Notes under the pieces: generated by a model
Database searches by the model: none
What the model was told of the DNA's origin: nothing
What the model saw: the letters and a program-made list of their open reading frames with translations, nothing else
In this document: positions 46,445-59,234 of the stretch, piece after piece
Layout of the letters: each line of letters begins with the position of its first letter
Numbering within the stretch: position 1 is the first letter of the stretch
NCBI GenBank assembly: GCA_023525715.1
Contig: CM042012.1
Location: forward strand, 119,680,298-119,744,297
Origin: Cichorium intybus
Taxonomy: Eukaryota; Streptophyta; Magnoliopsida; Asterales; Asteraceae
Reading direction: 5' to 3'
Length of the DNA stretch: 64,000 nt
Position numbers and translations under genes: made by a program

Positions 46445-47342
46445 TTAGATATAACCGTATCTACTAAAATCGTCAGTAAAGGTCACGTAGAACCGCGTGC
46501 CATTCTTTGTGGTTGATCTGAATGGACCACACACATCTGTGTGTATGATGTCCAACAGTCCTTCACCTCTTTCAAAAGACCCTTTGAAAGGTGATTTAGT
46601 CATCTTGCCCAACAGACAAGATTCGCATACATCATCCGATTTGAGGTCGAATGATTCCAACACTCCATCTTTTTGGAGTTGGGCGATGCGTTTCTTACTG
46701 ATGTGCCCAAGCCGACTATGCCACAGGCATGCCTTTTCTACACCACTAGTAGAATCAATATAATTTACAATATGTCCTAAATTGTCAACACATTCAACAG
46801 TTTCATATACACCATCACAAGGATAAGCAGTAAAAATCAAAATACCATTTTTGAAAACAAAAATTGAACCAATTTTATTATCAAACGAAAATTGAAATCC
46901 TTGTCTGAATAATGCATGAAATGAAATAATGTTTCTTGATATTTCTGGCGAATAGCAACAATTAAACAACTCTAAGCTAACATCACTACTAAGCACTAAA
47001 CTATATACACCGATCTTGGTAACAGGGGACGATATCCTATTGCCCATGATCAGGTTCAGTCTACCGTTCTCCACCTCCCTGCTTTCTTTTAGGCCCTGCA
47101 GATCAAAACAAATGTGAAAACCACATCCTGTATCAAGGACCCAAGAATTAGAAGATGGTGAGTTTTTAGAGATAGTGCATATACCTGCTATCGACGGCTT
47201 CACTTTGCCATCCCTGACATCCTGCAAGTATTTCATGAAGCTTCTCTTCCAATGGCCCTTCTCTTTGCAATAGAAACAGTCGGCTTCATTGGGGTTGGCC
47301 ACACAAGGAATATGGGAAGACTTGGTTCTCGAGCCATTGCTG
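46445..47342 (-). pseudogene. Copia-C nucleocapsid knuckle, protease, pre-integrase and integrase start
   Basis: Zinc knuckle reads CFYCKEKGHWKRSF: the last Cys is Phe, so the CCHC site is broken. Protease active site LDTGCGFH (DTG). The GAG-pre-integrase zinc region (HSRLGHISKKRI, CESCLLGKM) and the first catalytic Asp of integrase (DIIHTDVCGP) follow. Ends at TAA 46445-46447, one base from a Tyr codon. Confidence 0.88.
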
Positions 47343-48027
47343 ACCCGACCTGAACCTTCTCCCTCCAATTTTGTTTAGGAGGGCCCTTCCGTTTCTTTCC
47401 TTTGCCACTTCCAATGGCTAAGACGGGCTGATTAACCGAGGGTACACTTTTACCCTTCATCTCGTCTTCAACAGTCCTAAGCATGCGATGCAACTCAGCC
47501 AAGGTGGCCTGAGAATTGTTCAAATGATACGCCAACATGAACTGGTCATATGAACTCGGTAAGGAATTTAGTACTATGTCAACAGCTAAATCCTCATGGA
47601 CTGGCATCTCAAGCTTCCTAAGCCTTTCCACGTATCCTTGCATTCTTTGCACGTGGCTGCAGATGGACTCTCCATCCCTAGGCTTGCCGTTGGTGAAGGC
47701 TTTGACCACTTCCCGTCTCTCGATGCGCTCTTGCTTGCGAAACTTTTCTGCAAGCTCTTTGTGCATCACGTAGGGCCAGTAGTCTTCATATATTCTTTGC
47801 AATTCTGGGTTCATTGTAGCAATCATGATGCATGCCACTTTGGTTACATCATCAATATGTTTCTGGTATGAGGCAACTTCCTCGGGAGAGGCAGTATCAG
47901 GGTCAACTTCAATCAACTCGGTTTCTAGAACATACTCTTTATGTTCAAACCTTAGAGCCATCGTGATGTTACAGATCCAGTCATTGTAGTTAGTGCCATC
48001 CAACGTCACTTTGGAGCACAATGACAA
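47340..48027 (-). pseudogene. Copia-C gag
   Basis: Starts at ATG 48027 (MSLCSKVTLDGTNYNDW). Copia gag (UBN2-like) with LDGTNYNDWICNITMAL, LNSLPSSYDQFMLAYH and LHRMLRTVEDEMKGK. It is about 225 residues before the frame changes near 47342 (between the KGKKRKGPPKQ linker and the knuckle). It forms the particle coat. Confidence 0.88.
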
Positions 48028-49432
48028 GATTGAAGTGACATTACTGGAGTTAGAGTGGGGGCGGATTGATCAGCAGAAGATATCTATAAAAGAAGGTAAG
48101 TTTAATTAGATACTTGTCGGTCCTTATAATAACCCAATATAAAATAAGGCTAGGATCCAACTATAACAATTTACAACATAGAAGAGGGATGCTGTAATCT
48201 ATTTGCAAATTTTATAAAGGTAGGCGAATGACGATTCAACCAATTCCACCGCGGAAAATAATCTCATTATAATGGAATTCCTAGTTTCTTTTGAGATTTA
48301 TTGAACTATTCAATAGCATGTTTAATCTCGGATATGCCCCACCGTTTGTGACTGGGATGCCGAGGATCACAAACCGGGTGTGAATAACCATGCAAATTAG
48401 CTCGGTACTCTTGGGGTCCATTATCATCTCAATTTGATGTGCCGGTAAACCACACACGCTCCATCAACAATGATAACACCCGAGAAACCCATTGCCACTC
48501 TTTATGAATCCCCATTGGTGTGCCGGTAAACCACACACGCTCCACCAATGTTTCATAAAGTGCAATGTGCAATTTCATGGGTTAGCATCAAATTCACATT
48601 TTCCTAAAGTAACTAGATTGGGAATTTTTTGTAAAGTGTTCTAGTACTTTGATCATTATACTTTTAATGATTTAGCGGTCGTATCAAACCCGTTCGGCTA
48701 ACGACCCTCCACTGATCAGGCGAGCGGTGGATGAGAGTGTTCACCCATTAGACCGCCATTTTATACATAGTCTCCTTATACCCACTTTATAGATCAGCTT
48801 CGTGAATGAGGCCTACTATTGATTTGACTGACCAATTTATCTTATACATATAGTATTAACCTTTAATAACATATATAAGATATATTTTAAAACCCTTTAA
48901 AATATTTAAGGTTTATCTTTTAATTTTTTCAAATTTAACTATTAAATTAAAATTAAATTAAACCTTTAATAAATCGATTTAATCATCTTTTAATTAACAA
49001 TTAATTAAATTAATTAAATCTTGATATTTTAAACCTTTTAAAATATTTTAGGATTTATCCTTTAATTTTCGATAAAAAAGAAAAATTAAATTAAATCCTT
49101 TGAATTATGTTTTAATAAATAATTAATTAAATTAATTCAAATGCAGATAGGTTTTACCAAAATAATCAAATTAATTTTAAACCTATCTTAAACCTCTAAT
49201 TTTCGAAATTCAAATAAATGGGTTTAAGGTTATCCATTTAATTAAATAATTAAAGTTACCAAAAATCGAAAACCTTCTAAACCCTATCCCTTATTCGAAA
49301 ATCAAAGAGGGGAAGGGCTAGGGTTTTCAAAACCCTAACCAAAATTTCGAAATCTAGACCATTAGGGTTTATAAGCTTTAAACACTAATTTTAGGAAAAC
49401 AATTATATCAATTCAACAAGAAAACAATCAAA
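48028..49432 (-). other. Copia-C leader
   Basis: 1.4 kb between primer site and gag, long for a Copia leader. No gene. Two direct copies of GTGCCGGTAAACCACACACG lie about 80 bp apart (near 48440 and 48520), and AATTAAATTAA-type words dominate 48850-49200. Confidence 0.7.
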
Positions 49433-49444
49433 GCTCTGATACCA
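49433..49444 (-). other. Primer binding site of Copia-C (tRNA-Met)
   Basis: Minus strand TGGTATCAGAGC, one base from the LTR end at 49446. Confidence 0.92.
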
Positions 49445-49445
49445 C

Positions 49446-50223
49446 TGAAAGGTTTTATGCAATCTATGAACTAATAAACCTAAGTTCACATGCAACCTAT
49501 AAGGATCTATGTTTTCTTCTAATTGAACATATAATATTTCCTAAAGGCCTCAAGAAAATAACTAAAAGAATAAAAATAGAAAAACTAACCTTTTAGTGTT
49601 TCTTGGAAGCAAAGCAACAGAAATCTCTTGCCTCAAATGCAGTCACACCTAGGGGAGGAGAAGTTCGAAAATCTCAAAGAGAATCCAGAGGAATTGGCGC
49701 AGACTAAAGGGCACCCAGGGTCCCTATTTATAGTTCCAAGCAGATAACCAGATAAGCGTTTAGAGATAAACCTTTTTGAATTCAAATTAAGATAAACATT
49801 TATCTTAATAATTCAAAATCTATTTATCCCTTATTATCAAATTTCGAAACTTATATATTAACATATATAGATTTCGACTTCCACTGGTCACTGTCACACT
49901 GCCACTTACTCAACTATTGTATAATTACAGTTTCAGTCCCTGCACCTTTAATTAATTAAATTAATCACCAAATTAAATCCAATTAATTCCAGATTAATTT
50001 CTAATTAATTAATATAGTTTCTAATTGATATATTATCACTTTAATATATTAATAAACCATATATTTAATTTCTATTGATTTATTAATCACATAATAAATC
50101 AATCTTTCTCTATACCGAACTTTCTACCAAACCTCCAACCATGAGGGCAACCCAAATGGACTATGCTACCATTAATTAGGTAAATACTAGTTATTAGTCA
50201 TGGCTTAGACACCTAATCCAACA
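49446..50223 (-). repeat. 5' LTR of Copia-C
   Basis: 778 bp, about 18 differences from the other LTR. TATA box CTATAAATAG on the minus strand near 49727-49736. Confidence 0.94.
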
Positions 50224-50228
50224 CCAAG

Positions 50229-51579
50229 TCGGTGAAAAAGGAAGGGAAGAAAAGTCGGTCAAAACATGGCGACCAACCGCCGACTCGACATTAGCTCCCA
50301 ACCCAACTCCAGAGCCCTCTTCCATAACAGGAATTCTAGCACCAGCTGAACCTCCACACTCCACCACTGGGACAGAGCCCTCAGCAACAAGCTTTCCACC
50401 AAAATCAACCACCAACCCTGTACCACCACCAACAACCTTAGCCTCACCAGCAGGCTTATCCACCGCTTGAGTATCGTCATCAGGAATCTAAATGATATCC
50501 TCCTTATCACCGAAAACACATGCACTCCTCAAACGAGACAAAAGCATACGGCGGCTGAGACGCCGAACGGGCACAAGATCTGCTGACGCATCAACCGGGC
50601 CCATAAAAATAGTATGACCTTGACAAGAAGACGTACCTACACTGGCATCGACTAACGGAGACCCTCAAGCAGTGTTAACCCCTCATCTCCCCCAGCACTC
50701 TGGGCATCATCAACAGGAATTTCGGTAAAACCATTGAATGTAAATGGATCTGGCACCTTGTCTATCAGATCCACCTCCTGGTACTCCAACTTTCCAGGAT
50801 ACTTGCCAGCCAGAACGTCCATCAAATCAATCAGACGAACAACACCTATGAAAAAGAACCATCACGCTTTAAAATACAAAAAAGGGAAAAAATGACAACA
50901 ACAAACACGAACACAAGCATAGCTTTCACCACAGAAAAGAATTCGGGCATTTTTCCCTAGCCCTCCACGACGGGCTCAACCCACCTCTAGCAAGGATATA
51001 CTCAGGGTAATCATCGGGCACCACATGAAAACCTTTCAAAAGCGCAACGGTATCACGATTGTGAGCAAACAGCGTTGGGGCTTGATCCTTGACACCGCTG
51101 CGGTGAACGCACATCTTCCCGACACGGCCCTCATTGACCCATAACCATTTCTCCGTCCAATTCTTAGGAGAAGCTTTCTCCCCAACCAGTACATGGATGG
51201 ATCATCCCCATGAATCAAAAGTATAGCCGTCGCTGGCTTGCGAGAAACGGAAGTAATGCTTGAAGACAAAATAATCAGGCGCGATTCCTAGAGAACGACA
51301 AAGCAACTCGAAAGAAACTATATTGTTTACAGCATTGGGCGCAAGTTGAGTAATACCCACCCTGTTCCTCCGCAAAACCTCATCTATAAAGTTGCTGGTA
51401 AGAAGTCGATACCCAGCATCAAACGTCTTCACAAATATATCTGTCTTCCCCGGAGGAGGATGATAGAAACCAGCCCCCTCGCTGGGGAACATCATGCCAT
51501 CATCAAGGCAAAAATCGTATCGATCGACGAGCTAAGCCCGCTGCTCGTCGGTCGGAACGACACCAACGTCATTAGCCAT
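50229..51579 (-). pseudogene. Tat-X antisense gene, N-terminal part (gypsy-type transposon domain)
   Basis: Starts at ATG 51579 (MANDVGVVPTDEQ). After an in-frame TAG near 51532 it carries the putative gypsy-type transposon domain: FYHPPPGKTDIFVKTFDAG, NFIDEVLRRNRVGITQLAPN and FVFKHYFRFSQ. A TGA stands at 51202-51204. A short intron is likely at about 50850-50940 (acceptor TTTTTCATAG), after which GVVRLIDLMDVLAGKYPG continues. A Gly/Val/Pro-rich linker (50525-50260) leads to the Copia insertion, beyond which the coiled-coil part follows at 42409. Confidence 0.7.
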
Positions 51580-51920
51580 GAAGCCAAGAAGAACGAAGAT
51601 GGCGAAGGGAAAAAGGGGGAGAGAAGTAAAGGAAGTCGCAGAAGAAACCAAACGATCGAGAATAGAGAAAAGCCACAGAAGAAACTAAATGGTCGAAACT
51701 AAGAAGAAAGAAAGGGTTTCCTTGAAATAAGGAAACCAAATAAGTAGCCGGATAATTCGAAAAGACGGGAGCGAAAACCAAAAATTGCCATAATAATGAA
51801 AAGCCGCATTGGTCTTGTCACAGCAGGCGGGAACCCAGATCAATTAAACTCCTGCCCTACACGTGTCCTTTCCAAAAGTCTAGAACATTACGGCTCCGCT
51901 GGGCAAACACAATAACTACT

Positions 51921-51934
51921 AGACTGGGGGGACT
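51921..51934 (+). other. Polypurine tract of Tat-X
   Basis: AGACTGGGGGGACT directly before the 3' LTR at 51935. Confidence 0.8.
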
Positions 51935-52038
51935 TGATAACGTATCATAGAATACGGCTTGGCAGAGCTCCATCGGTCCAAGGCCACAGATGCTGCCCCA
52001 CGGCACTGGGCCTACTCGGGACCACCCCACGACACTGG
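51935..52038 (+). repeat. 3' LTR of Tat-X, first part
   Basis: First 104 bp of the LTR (TGATAACGTATC...), five differences from the 5' LTR. Interrupted by Tekay-Y; the last five bases ACTGG are its target duplication. Confidence 0.93.
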
Positions 52039-54733
52039 TGTCACACCTCGATCCTTGGCGGAATCGATCAAGGCGTGATATATTGTTCAAAGTCTCATGA
52101 GAACTATGTTATAATATGATTAGATTCAATTAAATACTAAGTATGCAAACAAGATCCACAACATACAAATACAAATCCAAATACGAACAACATTTATCAC
52201 GTCAAATTTAAATAGTCTTGTGGGTTTTTAAGGAACACCCTACTTTTCATCAACTTCATTCTTCAAATCTGCATCATGGGTAAAAACATGTCAACTACGA
52301 GAGTTGGTGAGTAATCTAGTTTTATTAAAGAAAATTATGAGTTTGAAAAATTTATAATTTGAAATGTGTTTTCTTTTGAAGTCGGCAAGCAAGTGTTATT
52401 GAGATAACGGTTTATAAATCAAAAATTGATTAACACATGATAACAACAACAATAAGTCCTCACCCTATATATACATATACATGTATATATATAGGATGGA
52501 GCATCTAATAATCATACACACTCAACCACGTGCGATCAATCACCTTAGCGTCCCAAGGCGGGGTGGTCAACCCAATAGCGCTATTATTGTCCATAACGTA
52601 CCTCAAGAATATGGGCATAGTCATGGAGATTAGACTAAAATAGTAATGCACTACAAGTACATGTAGCGTAAATAAACAATAATTATACAAATAATGATTC
52701 ACGTATAAATGACCCAACAATGTCTCAATTGTGATAAAATAATAAAGTGAAGTTGGAAACATATTAGAACCACATGATACACCCCAAAAGTATTGAAAAT
52801 TATAAAATATGGGGTAGATTACTCACTTTAGTCCAAACGGAATACGCGTGTCGTACGATAGACGACCCGTGTCAAAATGTCGTAGAACCTAATATAATTA
52901 ATAGTTTTGGTTTAGGAACTGATAAACGGGAATGGAATATTAATAAAAATAATTAGACACATATTCTTATATTAGATGAATTAACAATAATCCATTTTGA
53001 TTTGAATATTAAGGTATTTATTTGTTAAATGAATTTTAAATTGAATTAATTACTTTGCATAATTAATTTATATTTTCAATTTAGGCAAGATTTTAATAAT
53101 TTCTTTAAAATAATAACTTGCCCAATTATAAAGATTTACATATTTTAACAATTATTTATATTGAATAATCATTAAAAATGCATTTTTACATGCTTAAATA
53201 CTTAGGAAAATGGTTTTAAATAGTCAACAGTATTGAAGAATTCTGAAATTATTAGTAAATCATTAATTCATAAAATAGTAATTACTGTCAAATTTGCATA
53301 TTTTTCTGAACTGTTTTAGTATTTATTTAATACTTTAACGATTAAACAACAACAAAATCTAGGAAAAATAATAAATGAAACCCAACAATTCTGGGAAATT
53401 AACCATAGTTTTCTAACATTATATAGAGCCTATTTTAAGGGTTTTGGATATTTTTGACTATGGGAAGTAGTTTTTATATGTTTCATTATTAATTAATCAA
53501 TAAAATCATAAATAATAGTAAACGTTTAAGGGAAATTCATCAAACTTTTTATTTATGATTATTATGTTATATGTGACATTCGGATAAGGTTTTATAATTT
53601 TTGGACATGTGTAGCTATTTATTATCAATTTAAACCATTAAACAATCATTAAATCAGAAAAATTAAGCAAAAATTCTTACAAAATTCTGTAAATTTTTTT
53701 CATGGAGTCTTTATAATGTTAATAAGGTGCGAAAAATATAAAATATAATTTTGGACATAAATAACTATCTTTTGCTATTTATTTATATATAACAAAATAA
53801 AATACACAATAAGCATAAAACAGTAATATAAATGCATGAAACTTCATAAATCTACTTTACGAAATATATGGGTCATTTCAGAATTTTCCCATAATTTATT
53901 AACTGTAAAAAGTATTTTATGTGAATTATTTCCCTATTATATTGCAATAATTATAGTAATTCAAATATATAAGTTATTTTCTGAAAATTTCCAGAACTTC
54001 TTATTTTATTGATGGAATTCTGAGAAAAATCAGGTTTATACATAAAATGAGTTTTAGATATTTTGGTGGATTTAATTTGTTTCATTCATGAATTTGAAAG
54101 TTTTAACAACATACCTTGATGAATGCTTCAAGAGGGATGGAGATTTGAGTATGAGGGATTGTTCTTGGCTTGAAAATTGATATTTTTTGGAAGAATTTAG
54201 AGATTGAGAGTGAGATAAAGAATAGAGAGAGTTTGAGTGGTGATGAGAATAATGTGTTGGGAGAAAAATGAAAGAAAAGATGATGGGAGGTGTGAGTGGG
54301 AGACCATGGGAATAACTTTTGGCTTTTGGTGGTTTTCATAATTTCCCACTAGCACAAGCATCTCTATGTAATACACTAATTAATATAAAAATTTTATAAA
54401 ATTTAATGTAGAGTTTATAAAAATAGAGTTTTATAAAAAAATAGGTTATTATTTGATTATAACAATCTACTTTGATTTGAAGTTTAATTATAGCATTCAA
54501 GTTTGATTCTTTTAATTTAATTAGAGCATCATACTTTGATTTGATTTTAATATGGTATCATAATTTAATTTGATTATAGTTATAACGTTATACTATGCTA
54601 TATTGCTATTAACGTCAATTTATATCGTAGTGTATGGGTTTTGATCCTATTAGCGTCAAGTAATCTCGAATAGGGTTTATTAAATTTCCAATTGGGTTGG
54701 GGTGACCCGAATCCATTTTAGGCGGATGTCACA
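52039..54733 (-). repeat. 3' LTR of Tekay-Y (full length)
   Basis: 2695 bp; plus-strand ends TGTCACACCTCG...GGCGGATGTCACA. Its first about 340 bp and last about 350 bp match the short 5' LTR; the middle 2 kb (52375-54385) is present only here. AT-rich; no gene. Confidence 0.9.
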
Positions 54734-54748
54734 GTCTCCCCTACTTTA
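54734..54748 (-). other. Polypurine tract of Tekay-Y
   Basis: Minus strand TAAAGTAGGGGAGAC directly before the 3' LTR. Confidence 0.85.
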
Positions 54749-54783
54749 GGAAATTTCGTCCCGAAATTTAAGAAGAGAGTACC

Positions 54784-56235
54784 TTAAGAGAAAAGCTGCG
54801 GGTATTTGGTACGCATATGATCCTCACGCTCCCATGTATACTCGGGTCCACGTGCCGACTGCCACCAGACCTTGACCAGGGGAATGCGACTTCTTTTGAG
54901 TTGCTTTTCCTTCCGGTCGGCAATTTCCAAGGGTTTCTCGATAAATTGCATTGTCTCGTCGATTTGGATATCCTCGAGAGGAACATGAAGGTTCTCGTCT
55001 GCTAAACACTTCTTGAGGTTGGCTATATGAAATACTGGGTGAACTTTCTTAAGCTCTGTTGGTAGATCCAACTCGTAGGCTACTGGTCCGATCCTTTTCA
55101 GGATCTTAGACGGCCCTACGTAGCGGGGTGCCAATTTACCCTTGCGTCCAAATCGAACCACACCTTTCCATGGGGACACTTTTAATATGACCATGTCACC
55201 CACGGTAAATTCAAACGGTTTGCATCGCTTGTCGGTGTAACTCTTTTGTCCGCTACGAGCTGTGAGAAGGTTATTGCGAATCTGAGTGATTTTGTCGGTT
55301 GTTTCCTGGATAAGCTCAGGACCTACGATTGGAGAATCCACTGTTGCACGAATTACGTGGGACTCGCCAATTTCATGCCAGCAAATAGGAGATCGGCATT
55401 TACGACCATATAATACCTCAAATGGTGGCATCCCGATGCTAGAATGATAACTGTTATTATAGGAGAATTCCACCAACGGTAAATGAGAGTCCCACTTTCC
55501 TCCGAAATCTAAGACACACGCCCTCAACATATCTTCGAGTGTTTGAATCGTCCTCTCCGATTGACCATCGGTGTGAGGATGATAGGCGGTACTGAGATCG
55601 AGGTGGGTTCCCATGGCTTCTTGAAGTGATTGCCAAAACTGAGAGAGAAATCTCCCATCACGATCTGAAATGATACTGAGAGGGATGCCATGCCGACTAA
55701 CTATCTCGTCGATGTAAATCCGAGCAAGTTGTCCGACCTTGAAATGTTCACGGATGGGCAGGAAATGAGCGGATTTGGTCAAACGGTCAATGATTACCCA
55801 AATGGTGTCATGTCCCTTTGTGGTACGGGGAAGTTTTGTTACGAAATCCATGGCGTTAGCTTCCCATTTCCACTCGGGAGTTACCGGTTGGACAAATAGT
55901 CCAGAGGGTCGTTGATGTTCTGCTTTGACCTTAGAACATGTAAGACATTTGGCCACGAATAAAGCAATATCCTTTTTCATTCCAGACCACCAATAATTGG
56001 TTCTCAAGCCATGATACATATTGTTAGCACCAGGATGAATGGAATATCGACTTTTATGGATTTCTTCCATCAGGAATGTACGAAGATTGTCGCGATATGG
56101 GATCCAGATGCGATCTTGATAATAGAAAATACCATCAGATTTAGTTTCCAACTCCCCATCAATTCCCGTGGGCATGTCATTCTCGGTAATTGCCGAGTGT
56201 TGGGCTCCTCGAATTCGGTCGCTGAGATTGGACAA
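54784..56235 (-). pseudogene. Tekay-Y integrase with chromodomain
   Basis: 483 residues. Zinc region (HKSRYSIHPGANNMYHGL..., CLTCSKVK), core with TKSAHFLPIR, SDRDGRFLSQFW and HTDGQSERTIQTLEDML (D,D35E intact), GPY-like module (RFGRKGKLAPRYVGPSKIL), and a C-terminal chromodomain ending YTWEREDHMRTKYPQLF. Chromodomains steer chromoviruses toward heterochromatin. The frame differs by one base from the RT segment. Confidence 0.92.
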
Positions 56236-56249
56236 GATAGAAGAACATA

Positions 56250-58103
56250 TTAGATGAAATGCTTTGGCATGTTCTTTTGGCTTAACGCGTCGGCTACAAC
56301 ATTTACCTTGCCCGGATGATAGTGTATTTCACACTCGTAATCAGTAAGGAGTTCGACCCATCGTGTTTGCCTCATATTGAGTTGCTTTTGATTAAGAATA
56401 TGTTGCAAGCTCTTGTGGTCGGTGAAAATTACGCATTTAGTGCCGTAAAGGTAATGCCTCCAAATTTTAAGAGCGAAAACCACGACATCGAGCTCCAAAT
56501 CATGAGTCGTATAATTCCTTTCATGGATTTTGAGTTGTCGCGATGTGTAAGCTATAACCTTTCCCCTTTGCATCAAAACACAACCTAGACCGAGGTTGGA
56601 GGCATCGCAGTATACCACAAAATCTTCGGATCCTTCCGGGAGTGTAAGAATCGGAGCATCACACAATCTTTGTTTAAGGGTTTGGAAAGCGTCTTCCTGC
56701 TTGGGTCCCCAATCAAATGGCGTACCCTTGCAAGTGAGAGAAGTAAGCGGTAAAGCGATCTTTGAGAAATTTGAAATGAAACGCCGGTAATAGCCGGCTA
56801 AACCGAGGAAGGACCGAATTTCTGTGGGGTTACGTGGGGCTTTCCAATTCTTGACTGCTTCAACTTTTGCAGGATCGACTAAAATACCATTGTCACTTAC
56901 AATATGACCGAGGAATTGTACCTCATTTAACCAAAACTCGCATTTCGAAAATTTGGCGTAGAGCCGATTTCCTTGCAATGCTTGGAGAGTTAGGTAAATG
57001 TATCTTTCATGCTCTGCCTTTGTCTTGGAGTAAATGAGGATGTCATCAATAAAGACGATAACAAAACGGCCGAGATAAGGTTTAAATACCCGATTCATCA
57101 AGTCCATGAATGCGGCAGGGGCATTTGTTAGGCCAAAAGGCATAACGGTGAACTCGTAATGACCATAGCGGGTTCGGAAAGCGGTTTTGGGGATGTCTTC
57201 TTCCCGTACTCGAAGTTGGTGATAACCCGAGCGGAGGTCAATTTTTGAGAAGCATGAAGCTACTTGAAGCTGATCAAAAAGGTCATCGATCCGAGGTAAT
57301 GGATATCGGTTCTTGATGGTTAATTTATTTAACTCCCAATAATCGATACACATACGAAACGAACCATCTTTCTTTTTGATGAAGAGGACCGGGGCTCCCC
57401 AGGGTGAAGCCAACCGATATGGAGACTTGGCTATGGGAGCAGCCTCAGGAACGAGATCGATGCAGAACTCTAGCTCACACACTGGAGGGAGTCCAGATAC
57501 GTCATCGGGAAAGATGTCGGGAAAGTCTCGTACAATCGGAATATCTTCGATCTTCTTTTCTGTGACATTTGTTTCCACCACATGGGCTAAGAAAGCCATG
57601 TATTCTTTACGTAGATATGATCGAGCTTGAGTACATGATATAAGACTAAGCTTTTTCGAATGAGTCTCGCCATAAATACGAATACTTTGACCGTCGGCGA
57701 GAGGCATACGAATAAAATTCTCATAACATACTATTTCAGCATGGTTTTGGGATAGCCAATCCATTCCTACGATGATGTCGAAGCTACCAAGTTCCATAGG
57801 AACTAAATTGATGAAAAATTTATGACCGCTAAAATCAAAAGTGCAATCTCGGATGACTGCATTAAGTGAAACGTATTTTCCATTGGCGACATCTACGGTA
57901 AAGTACTCATCAAGAATCGTGCGAGGTGTGTGAAGTATGGGCTCAAATTCCAAAGACACAAAACTTTTATCGGCACCTGAATCAAAAAGTACTGACGCGT
58001 AGCAGTCATTTATGAGAAACGTACCATTTACGACCTTGTTATCGGTCTGTGCTTGGATTGCGGTAATGACAAAGGCTCGGCCTTTGGGTGCCGGAACCTG
58101 CAT
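56250..58103 (-). pseudogene. Tekay-Y protease, reverse transcriptase and RNase H
   Basis: 617 residues. Protease LFDSGADKSFVS; RT with PYRLASPWGAPVLFIKKKDGS, MPFGLTNAPAAF and catalytic FIDDILIYS; RNase H with VVYCDASNLGLGCVL and TDHKSLQHI. It ends a few codons after ADALSQK because one base is missing near 56285; integrase follows in the other frame. Confidence 0.92.
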
Positions 58104-58775
58104 TGTTGGATTTGCCTGGGCTTGAGTGTTGATGATATTGACTAGCCTAGGACACGCGTTTCTGAAATGGGTGGGGTCACCACAATTGAAACATGTTCCA
58201 GTTGGATACCGGGTTTGTGTTTGCTAATTTGAGGGTAGAGCGAGTGGGCGCTGAGTTTTTGGTGCACGACATGTGTCCGCCAAGTGGCCATAGCGACCAC
58301 AAGTCGTACAAAGGCGACATGGGCTGGTGGTCATATGGTGATAGTTACAGTGGTTACAGAGGGGGTGAGGTCCGGTATACGGCTTTTTGTTTGGTTGGGT
58401 GACTTGGGTGATAGGAGTAGCAGGGGTAATAACAGCATGGTTGTGGTGATGGCTTTTCCGCTTCTTTTTGTCGTGTCGGTGTGAGGACTCGGACTTGACA
58501 ATTAGGGGAGTCTCAAGGGTCGGCTTTTCAGTTGACCTCTTTGAACCCTTGCGTGGGAGGACACCATCGTTTATATTGTCCTCGTTGAGTTGACCTGCTA
58601 TTTCAATAGCAGATTCCAGGGTAGATGGCCTGCTGCTGGTCACCGAATCACGGATCTGGCGTGGTAACCCTTTGATGTAGCGGCGTATTGCAGTTTTCAT
58701 AGGTTGAACCATGTGAGGTAGGAGTCTTGAGAGATCATGGAATCTATTTGTGTAGGTCGCGTTGTCATCTCCCAC
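58104..58775 (-). pseudogene. Tekay-Y gag C-terminus with two zinc-binding motifs
   Basis: Same frame as both neighbours. A Cys/His-rich stretch (CNHCNYHHMTTSPC, CTTCGRYGHLADTC) is followed by a TAG at 58224-58226 and then a classical CCHC knuckle (CFNCGDPTHFRNAC, about 58150-58195). It binds the element RNA. Confidence 0.85.
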
Positions 58776-58787
58776 CTGTTTCAGATT

Positions 58788-59234
58788 CTAGAATTCCTCC
58801 TCGAGAGTTTGCAATTCGCTGTCAGGGCAGAACTTCTCCATCATGCGTTCCTTTAGTGTTGACCAGGTTATTCCCAAGGCAACAGCCTCTCCTTTTGCCC
58901 GTTTTTCTAGGTTCCACCAGGTGAGAGCATGACCTTGGAGGCACCCTATGGCGTGACGGACCATCAGGTCCTCAGGACACTTGCTATGGATGAAAGTACT
59001 CTCCATTTCTTCGATCCATGTAAGGAGTGCAGTGGCACCATCGATGCCTTTGAAGTAAGGCGGATTGCAGTTACGAAAGTGCTTAAACGAGCAACGAGGA
59101 GTGGTTGTTGGAGCTTGCGGCTGAAGAGCTTGAAGTTGGGTTGCAATTGTTGGGATGACGTTTGCTACCTCCTTGGCGATAATGGCGTCTAGCCTTCGGT
59201 TGTTGCGAGCAGCGTATGGGGGTCGTAATGCCAT
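58788..59234 (-). pseudogene. Tekay-Y gag N-terminal part
   Basis: Starts at ATG 59234 (MALRPPYAARNNRR). Retrotransposon gag domain with YFKGIDGATALLTWIEEMES and LKERMMEKFCPDSE. It ends at TAG 58785-58787 where a Trp is expected; the same frame continues with NLKQVGDDNATYTNRFHDL. Confidence 0.88.

Larger units (their letters stand above)
42410..50228 (-). mobile_element. Ty1/Copia retrotransposon (Copia-C) inserted in the Tat-X antisense gene
   Basis: 7809 bp (42415-50223) with 777/778-bp LTRs and a perfect 5-bp duplication CCAAG (42410-42414 and 50224-50228). Minus orientation. Order from the 5' end: LTR, tRNA-Met primer site, 1.4-kb leader, gag, protease, integrase, RT, RNase H, polypurine tract, LTR. 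Integrase before RT defines Copia. The polyprotein has two frameshifts and one stop. LTRs differ by about 2% (hand count). Confidence 0.95.
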
